Positions 11,010 to 23,850 of a DNA stretch of 64,000 bases are shown piece by piece. The position numbers and the translations under genes were made by a program. Positions within the stretch are counted from its first letter, which is position 1, and every line of letters begins with the position of its first letter. Location: contig JAPXFY010000016.1 of NCBI GenBank assembly GCA_030674185.1, forward strand, positions 39,034,966 through 39,098,965, given 5' to 3'. The stretch is from Monoplex corrugatus. Lineage: Eukaryota > Mollusca > Gastropoda > Littorinimorpha > Ranellidae. Under the pieces are notes generated by a model. The model did not search any database. It was not told the origin of the DNA and saw only the letters and a program-made list of their open reading frames with translations.

Positions 11010-12630
11010 AGCTACGCACAAAAAGTTAAGGATCACTTGCACAAAAATTCATAACTTTCAAAATAAGAAAGCCAATGCGTTGAAGTTTGGCAAACATTTA
11101 ATTCCATGCTTTAGTGATAACGATACACAATTGCCTTCAATTTCGAGCAATCGTTTGGTGTGTACATTTGATCAAAGTGGGTACGTATCGAAATTTGATT
11201 TCCCAAAGTCATTGAAATCACAAGACAGGGCATTCTGATGCTCCCAAAAGTTCAGTAATGCGTGGCTGTTCTGGCACTCGACGCAGCGAGTCCTCATCGA
11301 GTTGACCAGGTTGGTGAAGATCCTCTGTGGAAGCGCCTGCCACTCAGCCTGCAGCATCTGGTAGAGGTGTTGGGCATCCCTGGGAGGGGGTGGTTGCTCC
11401 TCACTTTGCGATCCAGCTCATCCCAGAGGTTCTCAATCGGGTTGAGATCGGGACTGCATGCTGGCCACTCCATTCTGTTGACTCCAGACTGCTGCAGGAA
11501 GTCGTTGACCACCCTTGCCCTGTGGGGGCGAGCGTTGTCATCCTGGTAGACAGCCGTCGGTCCCATCTGCTGCAGTGTAGGCACAGCCAGCGGTCGAAGG
11601 ATCTCATCCCGGTATCGGAGGCCAGTCAGGTTACCCTGTACGTGATACAAGAGTGTTCTGTAGTGAAGGCTGAAGGCTCCCCAGACCATTACAGAACCTC
11701 CACCAAAGACCACCTTTTCTTGGACAGTGGTGTCAATAAAGCGTTGCCCTGGGCGCCTCCAGACCCTCAGTCGGCCGTCGTTGTGGTTCATGGTGAAGCG
11801 TGATTCATCACTGAACAGGACCTGGGACCATTGCTGACGTGTCCACCTCACGTGACGTCTGCAGAAGGCGCGGCGTGCTGCCCTATGGGCTGGAGTTAAG
11901 CGTGGCCGTACAGCTGGGCGACGAGAACGGAGGTTAAACCCATGAAGGCGGTTCCGTATGGTCTGCTGGCTGATGTTGATGTTAGTAGCCACCCTCAGCT
12001 GCCTTCGAATGATGCTGGAAGAGGCTGTTCTTGTCTGCAGGGCTTGTCGTTCAATGAGACGATCTTCACGTGGGTTTGTCTTCTTCGGTCGACCAGATCT
12101 GCGTCTTTCATGGACCCTCCCAGTGGCTGTGAAGCGTTGAATCAGTCTGACAATGACCGAGATGGACACCTGAAGTCGACTGGCCACTTCTCACTTGGGA
12201 ACACCATCTTGGAACCATGCAACAGCTCGTCCCCTCTCAAACTCGCTCAATTTTTGTCGTGGAGGCATTGTCAGATCAGGCCTACTACTGGTGTAATGTC
12301 TTCTTATAAAGCCAAGCAAGAGACAGCATCTCACACATAAACAGCAGTGCTTGCACGTGCATAATGGTTTTTCCATCTGGCTGGTGCAATGTGTTCAGGC
12401 AGAACGGTCCAAAACAAGGTCCTTTTTCGCAAGTTTCCGCTTTTCCGTTTGCGGCCAAGCTCAGTAGTAGAGAATCCTGTGCAATTTTCGCACTAACACA
12501 ACATCACCCACTTACAGCTGAACAAGAATTCATAACAATTTGGCTGGACTGAGAAATAAGTACCAGTAGCGAACTGAGTTTATTACGCACCTGTTTTCTC
12601 ATAGTGATCCTTAACTTTTTGTGCGTAGCT
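11010..12630 (-). mobile_element. Tc1/mariner-family DNA transposon, complete ends, dead transposase
   Basis: Perfect 28-bp terminal inverted repeats occupy 11010-11037 and 12603-12630 (outer part AGCTACGCACAAAAAGTTAA). They are flanked by TA on both sides (11008-11009 and 12631-12632), the target duplication of Tc1/mariner elements. The element is 1621 bp and lies antisense in the tropomyosin intron. The perfect ends alongside a broken gene suggest a fairly recent insertion, possibly mobilised in trans. It encodes the interrupted transposase listed next. Confidence 0.95.
11172..12268 (-). pseudogene. Tc1-like DDE transposase, interrupted
   Basis: Reading starts at the ATG at 12268 (MPPRQKLSEFERGRAVAWF). 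An N-terminal helix-turn-helix region (ASRLQVSISVIVRLIQRF) and GRPKKT motif follow. The catalytic core shows the first Asp in VLFSDESRF, the second in VYQDDNARPHRA and the Glu in SPDLNPIENLWDEL; the 34-residue spacing expected of DD34E Tc1 transposases fits. There are two lesions. One is an in-frame TGA at 12193-12191 just after FQDGVPK, with the same frame resuming at GTG/Val. The other is a one-base frameshift in a C-run near 11390-11370, after which the normal C-terminus (LQAEWQALPQRIFTNLVNSM) is in another frame and runs to a stop at 11172. It is therefore non-functional as read. Confidence 0.92.
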
Positions 12631-13097
12631 TAGTTGTGAAAAGGGGTGGGGTGAGGGGGAAAGAAAAACACTGATAATGTGATAAATTAATATTCACGGA
12701 CTGTATCGTATGGTTTATACGTGGAAGAGTTGTATTTTTCGTGTATTATCACCCATTACCGGTTAATTTGAAACCAAAGACAGAGGGTGCTAATTTGGAA
12801 GTCATTTAGTGATTTACTGCCTTCAGGTAAAAATTTATGTACAGATTCAGAAATTGTAAAAGTTCTATCATTATCTAACTGGTTTACCATTGCTTTAAGT
12901 TAGTTTAAGTTTAACTTAAAATTATTCGTAAAAGATTGTTATACTTTTATAAATGGAGCCAGTTTTTTGTTTGTTTTTTTGTGTGTAGACTTTGTATGTC
13001 ATATTTTAAGATTGTGAACTTCAGTCTGGTATCCCATTTTCAATTCTGTAAAATTATTGTTTGTAAATGTAACTTAAATGACATCTTGTTTGCTAGC

Positions 13098-13312
13098 TAG
13101 TAATAACTGATAATACTTATGATCATAAAGTTATTACTAATAAAATAGTAATTAATATAGTTAGTAAGTACAGGATGTCCTTCCCATGGGAGGAGTTAGT
13201 CATAACTAGTGATAATACCAATGATCATAACATTATTACTATTATATTAATAGTGTTGCAAGTAATGATCATGGGATTGTTAATTATTTAGGATGTCCTG
13301 CCCATGGGAGAG
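13098..13312. repeat. diverged tandem duplication, about 115-120-bp unit
   Basis: The blocks TAATAACTGATAATAC...ATGATCATAA and AGGATGTCCTTCCCATGGGA recur about 119 bp apart, as AACTAGTGATAATACC...ATGATCATAA and AGGATGTCCTGCCCATGGGA. Non-coding. Confidence 0.7.
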
Positions 13313-14549
13313 GGGATGGATGATAGTTGAGGGAGATAAACTTGAGTTCTGCATTCCTTGGTATCACTACAGGATATTACACTTTTTTTTTTTAAATCAT
13401 AGGTTTGACTGAAGATTTACAGATTAGACTGTTAGTGGTAGTGGTACTTTGATAGTCACTAACGGTAACACTGTTAAGAACTGAAATTAAAGTACTGGAA
13501 AGATAATGATGTTTCAGAGGGGGTGGAGGTTACTTATTTTAAAATAATCAGTAAGCCCTATACTCTTGATTCTGCTTTGTTTTACTGGTGGAATACCGAA
13601 TAGTGTTATTCTGTTATCAGAGGGTTCAGTAGATTTTTTTATATTTTGGGCTCAAACTTTAATACTCAAACTTTAATACGTCATACTCAAACTCAGAATA
13701 GTAGTAGAGTTCCAGTTCAAGTAATAATACATTCCAGTTATTCACGTTGCAGTTAAAAAAGAAAAAAACTAAATAGACCTCAGATGCATTTAATCTTTAT
13801 TCAGCACAAGTTTTTCACACATAATGCATTGGGAACAGTGTGTGTCACAAACAGGATTTGGGTTTTAAACAGCGACAGACTGACTATAGTGTACAGAAGA
13901 GGACTTAGAGCTCTGTCATCCTCTGTTGCAACCAAGAGAACCTGCTGTTGTTGTGGCCCACTAGTAAGATGGACACTTGAGCTGTTTCCTGTCTGAGATG
14001 CACATTTCCTGACTGCTGCTTGTGATATCTAATGATAGGGCATACTCCACACGCGTAGACTGCAGCACTTTAATAGTAAAGCAGTTAATATGAGTTATAC
14101 TCCATATGTACTGCATTACTTATAATTTAGTTAATAGCACAAGACATACCATATATACACTTCTGTTTATTCCTTATTTTATTACAGCAGATACACACCA
14201 CATGTACTACACACTATAAATAATACAGCAAATGTACACCACATCTACTACAACTAAGTACAACACTTAAACACAGCAGATATACTACATTTACTTTCCC
14301 ATAATTTATAACTTGAATTAGATTTTTTTTTGTATCTCCCAGTAAACCAAAATATCTTTAACAGGAACACAGATGATGCCAGATTCAAACAATAATACGC
14401 ATCCACATACATAGCCAATATTCACACCCTCTACTGCCCAAACAGATCACATGGAAATAGATTTTTTTGTAGTTAAAATCAATCACCAAGAAGTATTAGA
14501 ACAGGCATAATGAATGTTTAGGTTTTTTTGGTTGGTTGTTTTGAACAAG

Positions 14550-14740
14550 CCAGCATGTCTGGTTGACTCCTTAAGCCAGCACAAAACCTCATGTGCTGGT
14601 ACAGCCTTGAAATGTAGAGGGGTATGGGATCTGTGAAACGCTGACATTACCAGAATGATCAATGATTGGAGCAGTAAGCCGGATTTTGTGTGGTGGGATG
14701 GGATTGAACTTGAGACATGAGATCTTGCATCCATGATTTT
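14550..14740 (-). repeat. tRNA-like SINE family, copy 1
   Basis: It shares the ordered blocks GACTCCTT.AGCC, ATCTGTGAAACGCTGACA, ACCAGAATGAT, GGATTGAACTTGAGACATGAGAT with the copies at 15.1, 31.7, 42.7, 47.3 and 49.4 kb. On the minus strand the last block gives a B-box-like GTTCAATCCC. Orientation is therefore minus. Confidence 0.65.
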
Positions 14741-15059
14741 GTTGAAAGAGCCAGTCCTTAACTGTATAGTATTAGGCAAACTGGTGGGAGTATTGATTCA
14801 TGTATACATTTTTATTGTGTAGATGATATTATATGTATACAAACATATTTATTTAGATGTGAGTAGTAATGATAATACATGTATAGAATTCTATCAGTAT
14901 GCCAGTGTCAGGCTATTTATTTAAACTTTTAGCAGTCTGATCATTACATGAAGGTTTTTATCATTTTAGTTAGGAGTTTGTCTTAGGCTAGTTAAGACTA
15001 GTTAGAGGGATTAATTGCGCTTGGACGGTTCCAAATGTTCGCTTGGATAGTTTAAAACG

Positions 15060-15240
15060 TGCTTCACCCAAATCTTCCAACAGTTGAGTCTACGCAAAAC
15101 CATGTGGGAAATGGGGAGGGTGCAGGACCTGTGAAATGCTAACACCACCAGAATGATTGGATCATTGATCGTCAGTGAACAAGCCAGTTCTTAATGTGGG
15201 ATTGAACTCGAATCATGAGATATTGAGTGTACAGCGCTAT
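15060..15240 (-). repeat. tRNA-like SINE family, copy 2
   Basis: The copy runs from CACCCAAATCTTCCAACAG to GTGTACAGCGCTA. Read on the minus strand, its head is TAGCGCTGTACACTCAATAT followed by TCGAGTTCAATCCC. This resembles the D-arm, anticodon and T-arm order of a tRNA with a B box, which supports a tRNA-derived SINE. The A box is poorly preserved. Confidence 0.6.
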
Positions 15241-15479
15241 TTCAAAACAATTTCCTTTTTTTAGTACATTAATTAATAATGTACTTACCTGAACCAGGTA
15301 AGTTATTGATTCTAGCAATGTCAGCACAAAGCAATAGGCTTACAAAATGTGAATTATTTAGTTCAGTAATGTTAGCTGACATGACACATTGATGAAATTG
15401 TAGACTGGTTAAAAAACTGATTGCAGGAAAAAGTGTTAGTATAGTGAGGTCTGTTTTAGATTTTGAATACAGCACAGAC

Positions 15480-15870
15480 TGAAGTTTCTCAATCTAGCCA
15501 CTTTGTTTCTTATACAAACACAAATTTGAGTGTTTCTTTTTATTGAGACTCAAGTTTGATTTGGTAAAACTTTCTCATTCAATTTCAAACACAAATTTCA
15601 GTGTTGTCAAAATTCAAGTTTGAACATTTCTTATGAAAAGTCAAGAGAGAAGGTTTTTTCATTCAAACTCCAGTTTGAATATTTCATATCAGATTCAAAT
15701 CTGAAAATTTCTTAAGTCAGGAGAGAATGTTCCTTATCCAAATGTCAAGTTTTAACGTCTCTTATCCAAATACAATTTTGAATGTTTCTTATCGAAACTC
15801 AGTTTGAATTTTGTTGTTGAATTCTTGAAAAATGTCTTATCTCAGTCGAACTCGGGTTTGAAAGTTCTTA
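15480..15870. repeat. degenerate tandem repeat, TTTGAATGTTTCTTATC-type
   Basis: Some eight variants of CAAATTTGAGTGTTTCTT / CAAGTTTGAACATTTCTTAT recur about every 35-50 bp. Non-coding. Confidence 0.65.
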
Positions 15871-17950
15871 ACCACCACATTGCTGTGTTGGGAGAAACTT
15901 TGCATGCTGATCATAGCGAGAGGAGGTTTACTCTGCAGAGCAGCATAGTGTACATGTCAGCATATCTGGGCTGCTGTGCTAATTTATAATTACCTGATAA
16001 GGCTGTAGTGAAATGGCCACCATGTTAGTTGTGTCACAGAGTCCCCACCACTAGTGGGATTAGAGATAAGTAGTAAAGTACTTCCACTACTGTGTGGCCT
16101 GTTGACTTAAGGTGAAAGACTGCTCCTTTAGGCTACTACTGCCCATGCTGCCAGTACATGAGAATTTTGATCAGTCTGGGGATTTTCCCTTGTCGTTTCT
16201 TTTTGCATGCCCAGAGTTACATGAACAGTAAAAGCGTCTTTTGTTCTGTGACAATTTGTCAAACTAAGGAGACTTGCTGAAATTTGAATTGGGGGGTGGG
16301 GGGTTGTTTTGTTTTGTTTAGTCATTATTCCACGAGATTATTCTTGACACTGTTGTTTAACAATTTTGCTTGTCAATGTGTATGTAGTAAAATAAGTCTG
16401 TAGATATTTGATAGTGCTTAGTGATAATGATACTTTTTGTTTTTCAGTAGGACTTAATGCTTATAATATAAGAATACTAGTAAAGTCTTTGTATGTTGAA
16501 TTATTTTCCGCGTTCACGTATTTGTGTTTCAGAGTTTTTTTGAGCAGCATAAACAATGCACACATGTACACTGTGTTCGACATGCACAGCCACACCCTGT
16601 TCATAGTGGAAATGAGAAAGCGTTTACCACATGACTGTATGTGTGTGTGTGTGTGTGTGTGTGCACGCGTGCACACAAGGGCAAAGGGGATTTGAGTGTG
16701 GAAAGGGAAGAGATGAAGAAATAGATAAAGCAATAACAATGAACAAATGGGAAGACTATGAGTATGAGCTTTGTAGAAACATCTCTTATCAGCAGAAAGC
16801 AAGTTTCTGAATGTGCGAAGATGAAATAAGTTCCTACCAGTACCACACATGTGCTTTTTGCAGGGTTATCATTAGAATTGATCCAGAGGGGGTCCCTGGG
16901 ACCCTCTGATTGGAGTGATAGAGGGTCTCACTAGAACTAGGTCCATCCCTGACAGACGGCATACATAATGGAACAAGGTACAGAAGTGTCAAAAGTTGGA
17001 TCAGCACAGTAGTGATGAGAAACTTCTGTGCATACATTGCATTTGCTAAGTGATTTCTGCACATTCTGCTGGTGATTTAATTTAGATGTGGAATTATTTG
17101 TGTTGAATTAACTACAGAATCCATACAAGATCAGAAGTTCTATACTATATGTGACTGGAAACAGCTTACAAGAAGTATAGTTCTGAATTACAATATGTCT
17201 TACTGGAACCCCTGTTTATGAACAAAGTGTGTCCCTGATTGTCATGAAGAGTCAGGGACACACCTGCATTAATGTGAGCCCTGTTTTGTCATTTGTACAA
17301 AGAATAGAACTATGTTGAGTCTTGCCTATTGAGTAGAATGGATGAAGTGGTGAGGGCAAGGAAGAGGGTGGGGCTTCCCAACACCTGCATGTTTGACTGT
17401 CCTTGTGCCATTGTTTGTGCAAGTTTGTAGTCATGGTGAGCTGCCCATTGTTCATTGTTGGCTAACATTCATGTATCTGTAAGGAAATATCAGAGAGGGC
17501 TGATGGCATTAATAATACTTAATAATTAAGTATACGTAGTCTACAGCCATACAGGATACTTGTTTACCATCTTGTCGCCTTTGGCTGGCTACCCATGACA
17601 GAATATGTGCTCTGAGGCTCAATTTGGTTGTGTACTGTGAGAAGTGTCAGTGAAATTTGACAAGTTTTGAAATTGAAGTGTGTCAAGTATAAATCTTCTT
17701 CTCTTCCCTATTCTTACACACCACCACCCCCCTAATATGCAAACACATTCACACAAATTGTACTGTATTATGTATATGGTCATGGTTATGAAATAGTGTC
17801 TAAAAAGTGTGACACATAAGCAACAAAATGAAACACCTGTCAATGGAAGAATATTGTGCAAACCAAACAGCAGGACAGAAACCATGTCAAATAATCCAAC
17901 TTGCAAGTGAATCAGACATTTATCACTCCTGTAAACACAGATAATATGAT

Positions 17951-20340
17951 GTTCCGTTGTACATAACATCACACGATGTCACAGACCTTGTAAAGGAAAG
18001 AACCTGAGAAGGAAGAGATATTTTGCTCAAAATAATGTGAACATGTTAACAGCAGGTCCAGTTGGTACATCTGAAGGTAGGACAGGAAAATCAAACACAC
18101 TAAATACAAGAAAATTAAAGGAGAAGATTTTGTACATAACTTCACAATTCTTTAGTGTGTAAATTATAAAGCTGTACCTCGGAAGATAAAACAAACTTCT
18201 GCTGTTTTGAAGACAAGCAGTGTAAAGAGATGACAAAATAATTATGTGAAGCACTCAGGTAATGCCTAATTATGAATGTTTTCATATTAAGGCTTACTAT
18301 ATGTACGTTACTGGAATGTCCACTCATCTCCAACATTTGAGAAATCTCAAAAGCTGAAAATTCTTATTGTTGTGCAAAACAGCTTATGAATAACTCAAAA
18401 GACATGTTCTAAACAAAAACAGGCCATGAAAATGAAAATATTACAAGAGCACATACCAGAACAGCACCCAAATAGTTGTCTGTACATAACTTCACAACAG
18501 TCACGACAAAACATTGTTCTGCAGCATCCTCTAAAACGCAAACTTTGGCATCAAACTATATTTCACTCGAAATAAGAAGAACCAAAATGCCACACATGAC
18601 AGTTTCTTTTTAAGTGAAATGTGGCTTGCTGAATTCAGTAAAGATCTCTTTAGTACATAACTTCATAACATTCTTAAGGAGAATCTCCCTTTTCTTCAGG
18701 AAAACAGTACTTGTATCGATTAATTTCCACAAAAACAGGGGTACAAGAGCTCAGGGGATTGTATCAGCATGTTTTGAATACATTTGGGATTGATGATGAG
18801 GGTGTTAAACTGGCTATTCTATAGAATGTTCATAACTTAACATACCAGTTCATAACTTCACAACAATCACAATATAATATTGTACTAAACATTCCTCTAA
18901 AAAGCAAAAGATGGCATCAAACCATCTGTCATTTGAGATAATAAGAACCAAATGTCACATATGATAATCACTTTCTTTTTAAGTGAATTGTGATTTCCTA
19001 AAATCAGTAAAGATCTCTTTAGTACATGATTTCGCAACATTCTGAGATAGTCTACCTTTTCTTAAGAAAAAAAGCAAATATATCATTATCAATATTTTTT
19101 TTGCATAAAAACAGTTAAAAAGAAGCTACAGGGATTGTATCTGCATATTTTGAATACATGCGGGATTGATAAAAAGTTATTTCAGAAAAATGCGTTGTAT
19201 TCTATAAAATGTTCATAACTTCACATACAGAAAACATCATCTTTTGCAACACTGCACACTAAAAAGCATAAGCCACTGTGTGTTATGTCGATAAGATAAA
19301 TTTACTTAAAACTGTACCAACAGGCTATTATAGAGTCAATAGCAGTTGTGTGTTTGTAATAAAAGCATCCACTAGAATTTCTTTCTTTGTTCATAACATC
19401 ACAACAGATGATTATACTGCATTTTTGTGTGAGGTTATGTACATCATGCAAGTTGCTGGCAAATTTTAAGGCATAAAGTATTTCAATTCAGAATTCTCAA
19501 AAATAACAGTATTGACCTGCAGAAGGCATTTTAATAGATTTTACATTAGTATTACAAAATTTAACATCAATACCATATGTTCATAACTTCACAAAATCCA
19601 GACCATGCAGATGCTGATGTGATATTATGTAGCCTACATCATGAAAAGTACACAACATTGTCCAAAATCCACGAAAAAGCCTAAAGTCATTATTGAAATA
19701 ATCCAAGAGCAACAAACTCTTTTTTCAACATTATTCTTAAATCAGATTTCATTTGTGAACAGTGGTTTGGTTTGGTATGATTTTGTTGCTGTGAAGTTAT
19801 GCACTGACCTGTGAACAGTAAGGCCAACACATGCACGGACCAGGTGTCACTAATCAGTGCTTTTCATTAACTTCATATATGTAAGAATGATGAATGTACA
19901 TTTTCTGCCTGTGGTAAACAATAAAACAAGAAGTCATAGGTGTACATCACCATCACGACAGTCAGACTGATGGGTGCCCACAAACACAAGGCAAAACCAA
20001 CACTAAACAGAAGAACTAAGTCAGCAAGTTCAAAGAGTAAGGCTAAAGGGATGTTAATTATCATTTATAACAACTATAATAGGACATCAACGGACATATC
20101 AATATATTAACAGAAAAAAAAAACAAGCAACCCTGGCCAGATTCTGTTGTATATAACATGGGAAAATGATTCACAACAAAAACTTGATCAGCTTTTTTTC
20201 CTTCCTGCCATTCCACAGAGTGATTTTCACGTCACGGGGCAAAAGGCACAAAGCCGACTCAATGAAACAACCAAGTCAGTGTGGTCAGTGTTCGAAAGCT
20301 GAAATGTCAGTCCGCATGAAAAAAATTGTACATAACACTG
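17951..20340. repeat. satellite-like tract with a CATAAC motif every about 171-190 bp
   Basis: The motif GTACATAACTTCACAA (or GTTCATAAC...) starts at 17959, 18132, 18482, 18653, 18828 (and 18848), 19022, 19211, 19389, 19579, 20149 and 20328. Spacings are about 171-190 bp or multiples of them. A higher-order duplication of about 360 bp is clear: 18482-18838 and 18848-19200 share the blocks GGCATCAAAC, AATAAGAA.CCAAA, TTTCTTTTTAAGTGAA, CAGTAAAGATCTCTTTAGTACAT and TTTTGAATACAT.GGGATTGAT. No coding potential. Confidence 0.75.
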
Positions 20341-21009
20341 CGTTCACAACAGAAAGCAGAAGCTGAATTTCATGGCAGAATGCGCATATTGTAAACATCA
20401 CATCGCTCTTTTGAATAAGACAAACTTAAATACATTCATTTTTGAGAGAATCGGTTATTTTTACTTCATGGGTTTTACCCGAATTAGTGCTAAATCGACA
20501 ATTCTTACGCGCAAGGGAAATTTCACAACAAACAGTGATGTACTCGAAACAGATTTTGCTCTGCAATTTTCTACTTCCTGTGCCCACTATTTGCCGATGT
20601 AGAAGTATGAGGGCTTCATGCATTCAATTTGATGTTGATCAAGTCCCGGACATGAAAGTTTCTTGTACTCGTGGCGTATTGCTCAATCGATTGCGCACAC
20701 TCTTTGAAGTGTCACAAAAATTATCTCCGACGATAGTGTAAACAAACAACAAAATATTGATTTTCATAGCTGTTATCAGTTGCTGTGGGGGGAAATGCAC
20801 CCAGGCGCAAAGGTCATCACTTCACTTTCACGTTACATTAATTTTGTGGCTATATTTGAGGTATAGAGTACGTAAATTTAGCTCCGAAGTTCGGTAGTAG
20901 CGTGCGCGGCCCGTTCGACGTCATTTCGTAGCCGTGACCATATGTTATGCAGATGCCATTTATAAGCTTTCTTTTATCCCTTATGAACAAGGTGTGTTTT
21001 TGCTTTCAA

Positions 21010-21010
<1 letters not shown>

Positions 21011-21075
<65 letters not shown>

Positions 21076-21076
21076 T
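21011..21076. repeat. (GT)n microsatellite
   Basis: An uninterrupted run of GT dinucleotides of about 62 bp. Confidence 0.97.
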
Positions 21077-21538
21077 GTGCTGCTTGAAAAAAATTTAGAT
21101 TGTGGGTTCTGCTTAAGGTCTTTCCCATTGTTTATTTCCATGTATGTATATTTGACTATCTGTGTGGGTTGCTGTAGTACCAGTTGACTGGTATTGAACT
21201 GTCTTGCTGTGTGGTGGTGGTAAAGCTGACCCGTCTGGTAGTGCAAGTGCTGGATAGAATTTGATAAGACGAGCAAATAAAACAACCTCTGTTTGCTTTG
21301 AACAGTGTGTATACATAGATAGAATATTTATCTTAGAATATTTAATCTTAATCATATTTTAAATCTGTTGGATTACTTTTTTGATAGTGGCAAGTGCATG
21401 TACATGTATAGAAAATGAAAGAAATTGTACTTTTCTTGTCTGCAGTGTCCAAAAAGATTTGTTCTGTTAATTTCAGGGGAGTGGCATTATTTATTGGTGC
21501 TTACTAGAACCATCCCCCTTCCAGCCACCCATGCGTGC

Positions 21539-21539
21539 A

Positions 21540-21575
<36 letters not shown>

Positions 21576-21579
21576 CACA

Positions 21580-21651
<72 letters not shown>

Positions 21652-21653
21652 CT

Positions 21654-21698
<45 letters not shown>

Positions 21699-21870
21699 TT
21701 ATCTATGTCGTGTACAGGCTATTATGGGTTCTTTGGACAAATTCTGAAATTAATGGATTTTGAAATATCACTCACCCCTCCCTCATTCTCTCTTGCTCTC
21801 TATTTCATGCGCGCGCCACACACACACACCACACACACACACACGTGCACATGCGTGCGCGCACACACCT
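21539..21870. repeat. compound (AC)n-(CT)n-(AC)n microsatellite
   Basis: AC runs at 21541-21619 and 21655-21697 flank a CTCTCT-rich section. A shorter AC tract lies at 21819-21868, after an imperfect duplicate of the unique flank (GGCTATTATGGGTTCTT... and TTATTATGGGCTCTTAG...). That flank duplication suggests the whole microsatellite block was copied. Confidence 0.9.
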
Positions 21871-23166
21871 TATTATGGGCTCTTAGTCTTATGACAAATC
21901 TTGAAATTTAACAAGTTTTGAAGTCTCCCTTCCCTCTGTGTTGCTCTCTTTTTCAAACATGCACGTACACATGCACACCCGCAAACACACACACGCACAC
22001 GGTTCCAACCTTTCTCCAAGGCACAAAGTGAAAAGACATAGAATATCTACTGTATACATAATTATATAGATTATAGTATAAGATTGGAGAACTGTTATAA
22101 ATATTGGTGGATTGAGGTGGATGGATGGAAGTGGGAAGGTATTGTGAAGACTTGAGAACTGTCATGTTGTCCTAATAGATTGAAATGAAGTGAATGACGC
22201 GAGCACCACAAGGTTTTGCTCGGGTTTGCAGTAGCCGTCTTCTGAACAGAGCCAGTGTTTTTAGGCAAGCTCATGGGCTGGCTGCTCCTGTGTTTCCATT
22301 ATTTGGCTTGTTCCTGAGTTAAGGCAAGGGCATCAAAGGGTAGGATGGTGGATTTATTGAGCACTATTAGTGTAACATTCATGTTGGTCAGATCTGGATG
22401 GGATTGCCACTTGGATTTCAGAATGTCTGTTTTGTACTGCTGTTGATATGACAGCCAATGTGTGTGTGGTGGAAAGGCGCTTATCTTCAGAAGGGGCTGA
22501 ACAGTATATATATATATACTTTGGTTGTGGCCATTCAGTTAGTTTTTTTTTGTTTTGTTTTTGTTTTCATTTTTGTTTTTTCTTTTAATATCTTGTATGT
22601 ATTGTGATGTGATACTTGTACAATGTTATCTTCATGTTTTATAAATGTGTTGCCATGAGTTTGTTTTAATATATACAGTGCCAGAGGCTTTATGTGTATC
22701 TGCTTCACTCTATGTGTGTGGGTGTGGGTGGTGGCTATTATTAGTATTAACAGATGTTAATGGTGTGATGCAGGCATTCAAATTGAATACATCAATTTTC
22801 GAGACAGTTACATGTGTGATGGCCCTGGATCTGTTTTTAAGTGCTAGTGGCTTTTTTGTTTGTATGTTTGGTCAGAAATGATGATGGTGGTTGTTTGATA
22901 GAAGGTTGATGGTGGTGATGGTTGTGTTCTTGTTTGGAAAGGCTGATGGTGGTAAATGTTGTTTGGTTAGAAAGGTTGACATTCATGATGGTCGTGTTGG
23001 GTTAGAAAAGTTGATGGCGGTAATGGTTGTGTTTGGGTCTTAAGAAAGATTGACCGTGGTGATGGTTGTGTTTGGTCAGAAAGGTTGATGATGGGATGAT
23101 TGAGATGATTTGATACAAGTAAATGACATTTGTACTGAGACTTGTGTCTTTGTGTGTGTGTGACAG

Positions 23167-23300
23167 CTGGAGAGTGACTTGGCAGGTCTGAACCGACGTA
23201 TCCAACTGCTAGAGGAGGACTTGGAGAGGTCAGAGGAGCGTCTGCAAACAGCCACTGAGAAACTGGAGGAGGCTTCCAAGGCTGCAGATGAGAGCGAGAG
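23167..23300 (+). CDS. TPM: tropomyosin exon 3
   Basis: 134 nt, entering in phase 0 after GTGACAG and ending GAGAG|GTGCGT (phase 2). The peptide runs [20 protein letters not shown] through [14 protein letters not shown] to AADESER, which is the invariant tropomyosin segment shared by long and short isoforms. Length and both phases equal vertebrate exon 3. The heptad pattern is unbroken. No second exon 3 was found, so it is probably constitutive. The acceptor is preceded by a GT-rich rather than CT-rich stretch, a weakish polypyrimidine tract. Confidence 0.97.
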
Positions 23301-23793
23301 GTGCGTTCATTGGGCAGGGACAACATTAGACAGTGTGGCCACTGAGCGGTGGTTGATATGAGTGTTTTGTTTTAACTTTGTTTTGATGAGTGATTGTTTT
23401 GATGAGTGAGTGAGAAGTGTGTCTTTCAGACAGACCGAAGAGGGACTGTGTTGGAACTCTAGGACAGTTTGGTGTTGCTTGATTGAATGTTGAGATGAGT
23501 GTTTTGATTGGATGTTGGGATAAATGGGTGTGATATGTAATCATTAGACACAGTCACCTGTGACTGAATTGCATGATGTCATTGTCATGATGTCTGGTTG
23601 GATACTGGGTGGAGGATTTTGATTGGATGTTGAGATAGTGCGTTGATGGGATGTTGGGATGACTGTTTTGATGTGATTGGATGTTTGGATGATTGCTTTG
23701 AGTGCCAGGCTGACTTATTGGATTGGACTGGATGTTGCCATTATTGGGGTGTTTTGATTGAATGTTGGAACAAGTGTTTTTTCAGGGGATGTG

Positions 23794-23850
<57 letters not shown>

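Larger units (their letters stand above)
12631..17950. other. intron 1b/3, middle part
   Basis: AT-rich intron with a diverged tandem duplication (13098-13312), two SINE-like copies, a degenerate TTTGAATGTTTCTTATC repeat tract (15480-15870), a short GT run (about 16638-16663), a 23-bp near-palindrome around 16888-16910, and a perfect 12-bp-arm hairpin GTGTGTCCCTGA at 17227-17263. No exon was found. Confidence 0.55.
20341..23166. other. intron 1b/3, last part
   Basis: CpG density rises at about 20640-20940 without a recognisable exon. GT and AC microsatellites follow (listed). At 22500-22690 the DNA is T-rich. From 22860 to 23100 a loose GGTTGATGGTGGTGATGGTTGTG repeat recurs about every 40-55 bp. 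Confidence 0.5.

Noticed and set aside
10697..11019. Cys-Val-rich and Thr-His-rich ORFs
   Set aside because: Pure translation of (GT)n/(AC)n microsatellites. The same applies at 1022, 21491-21911, 23643 and 56829.
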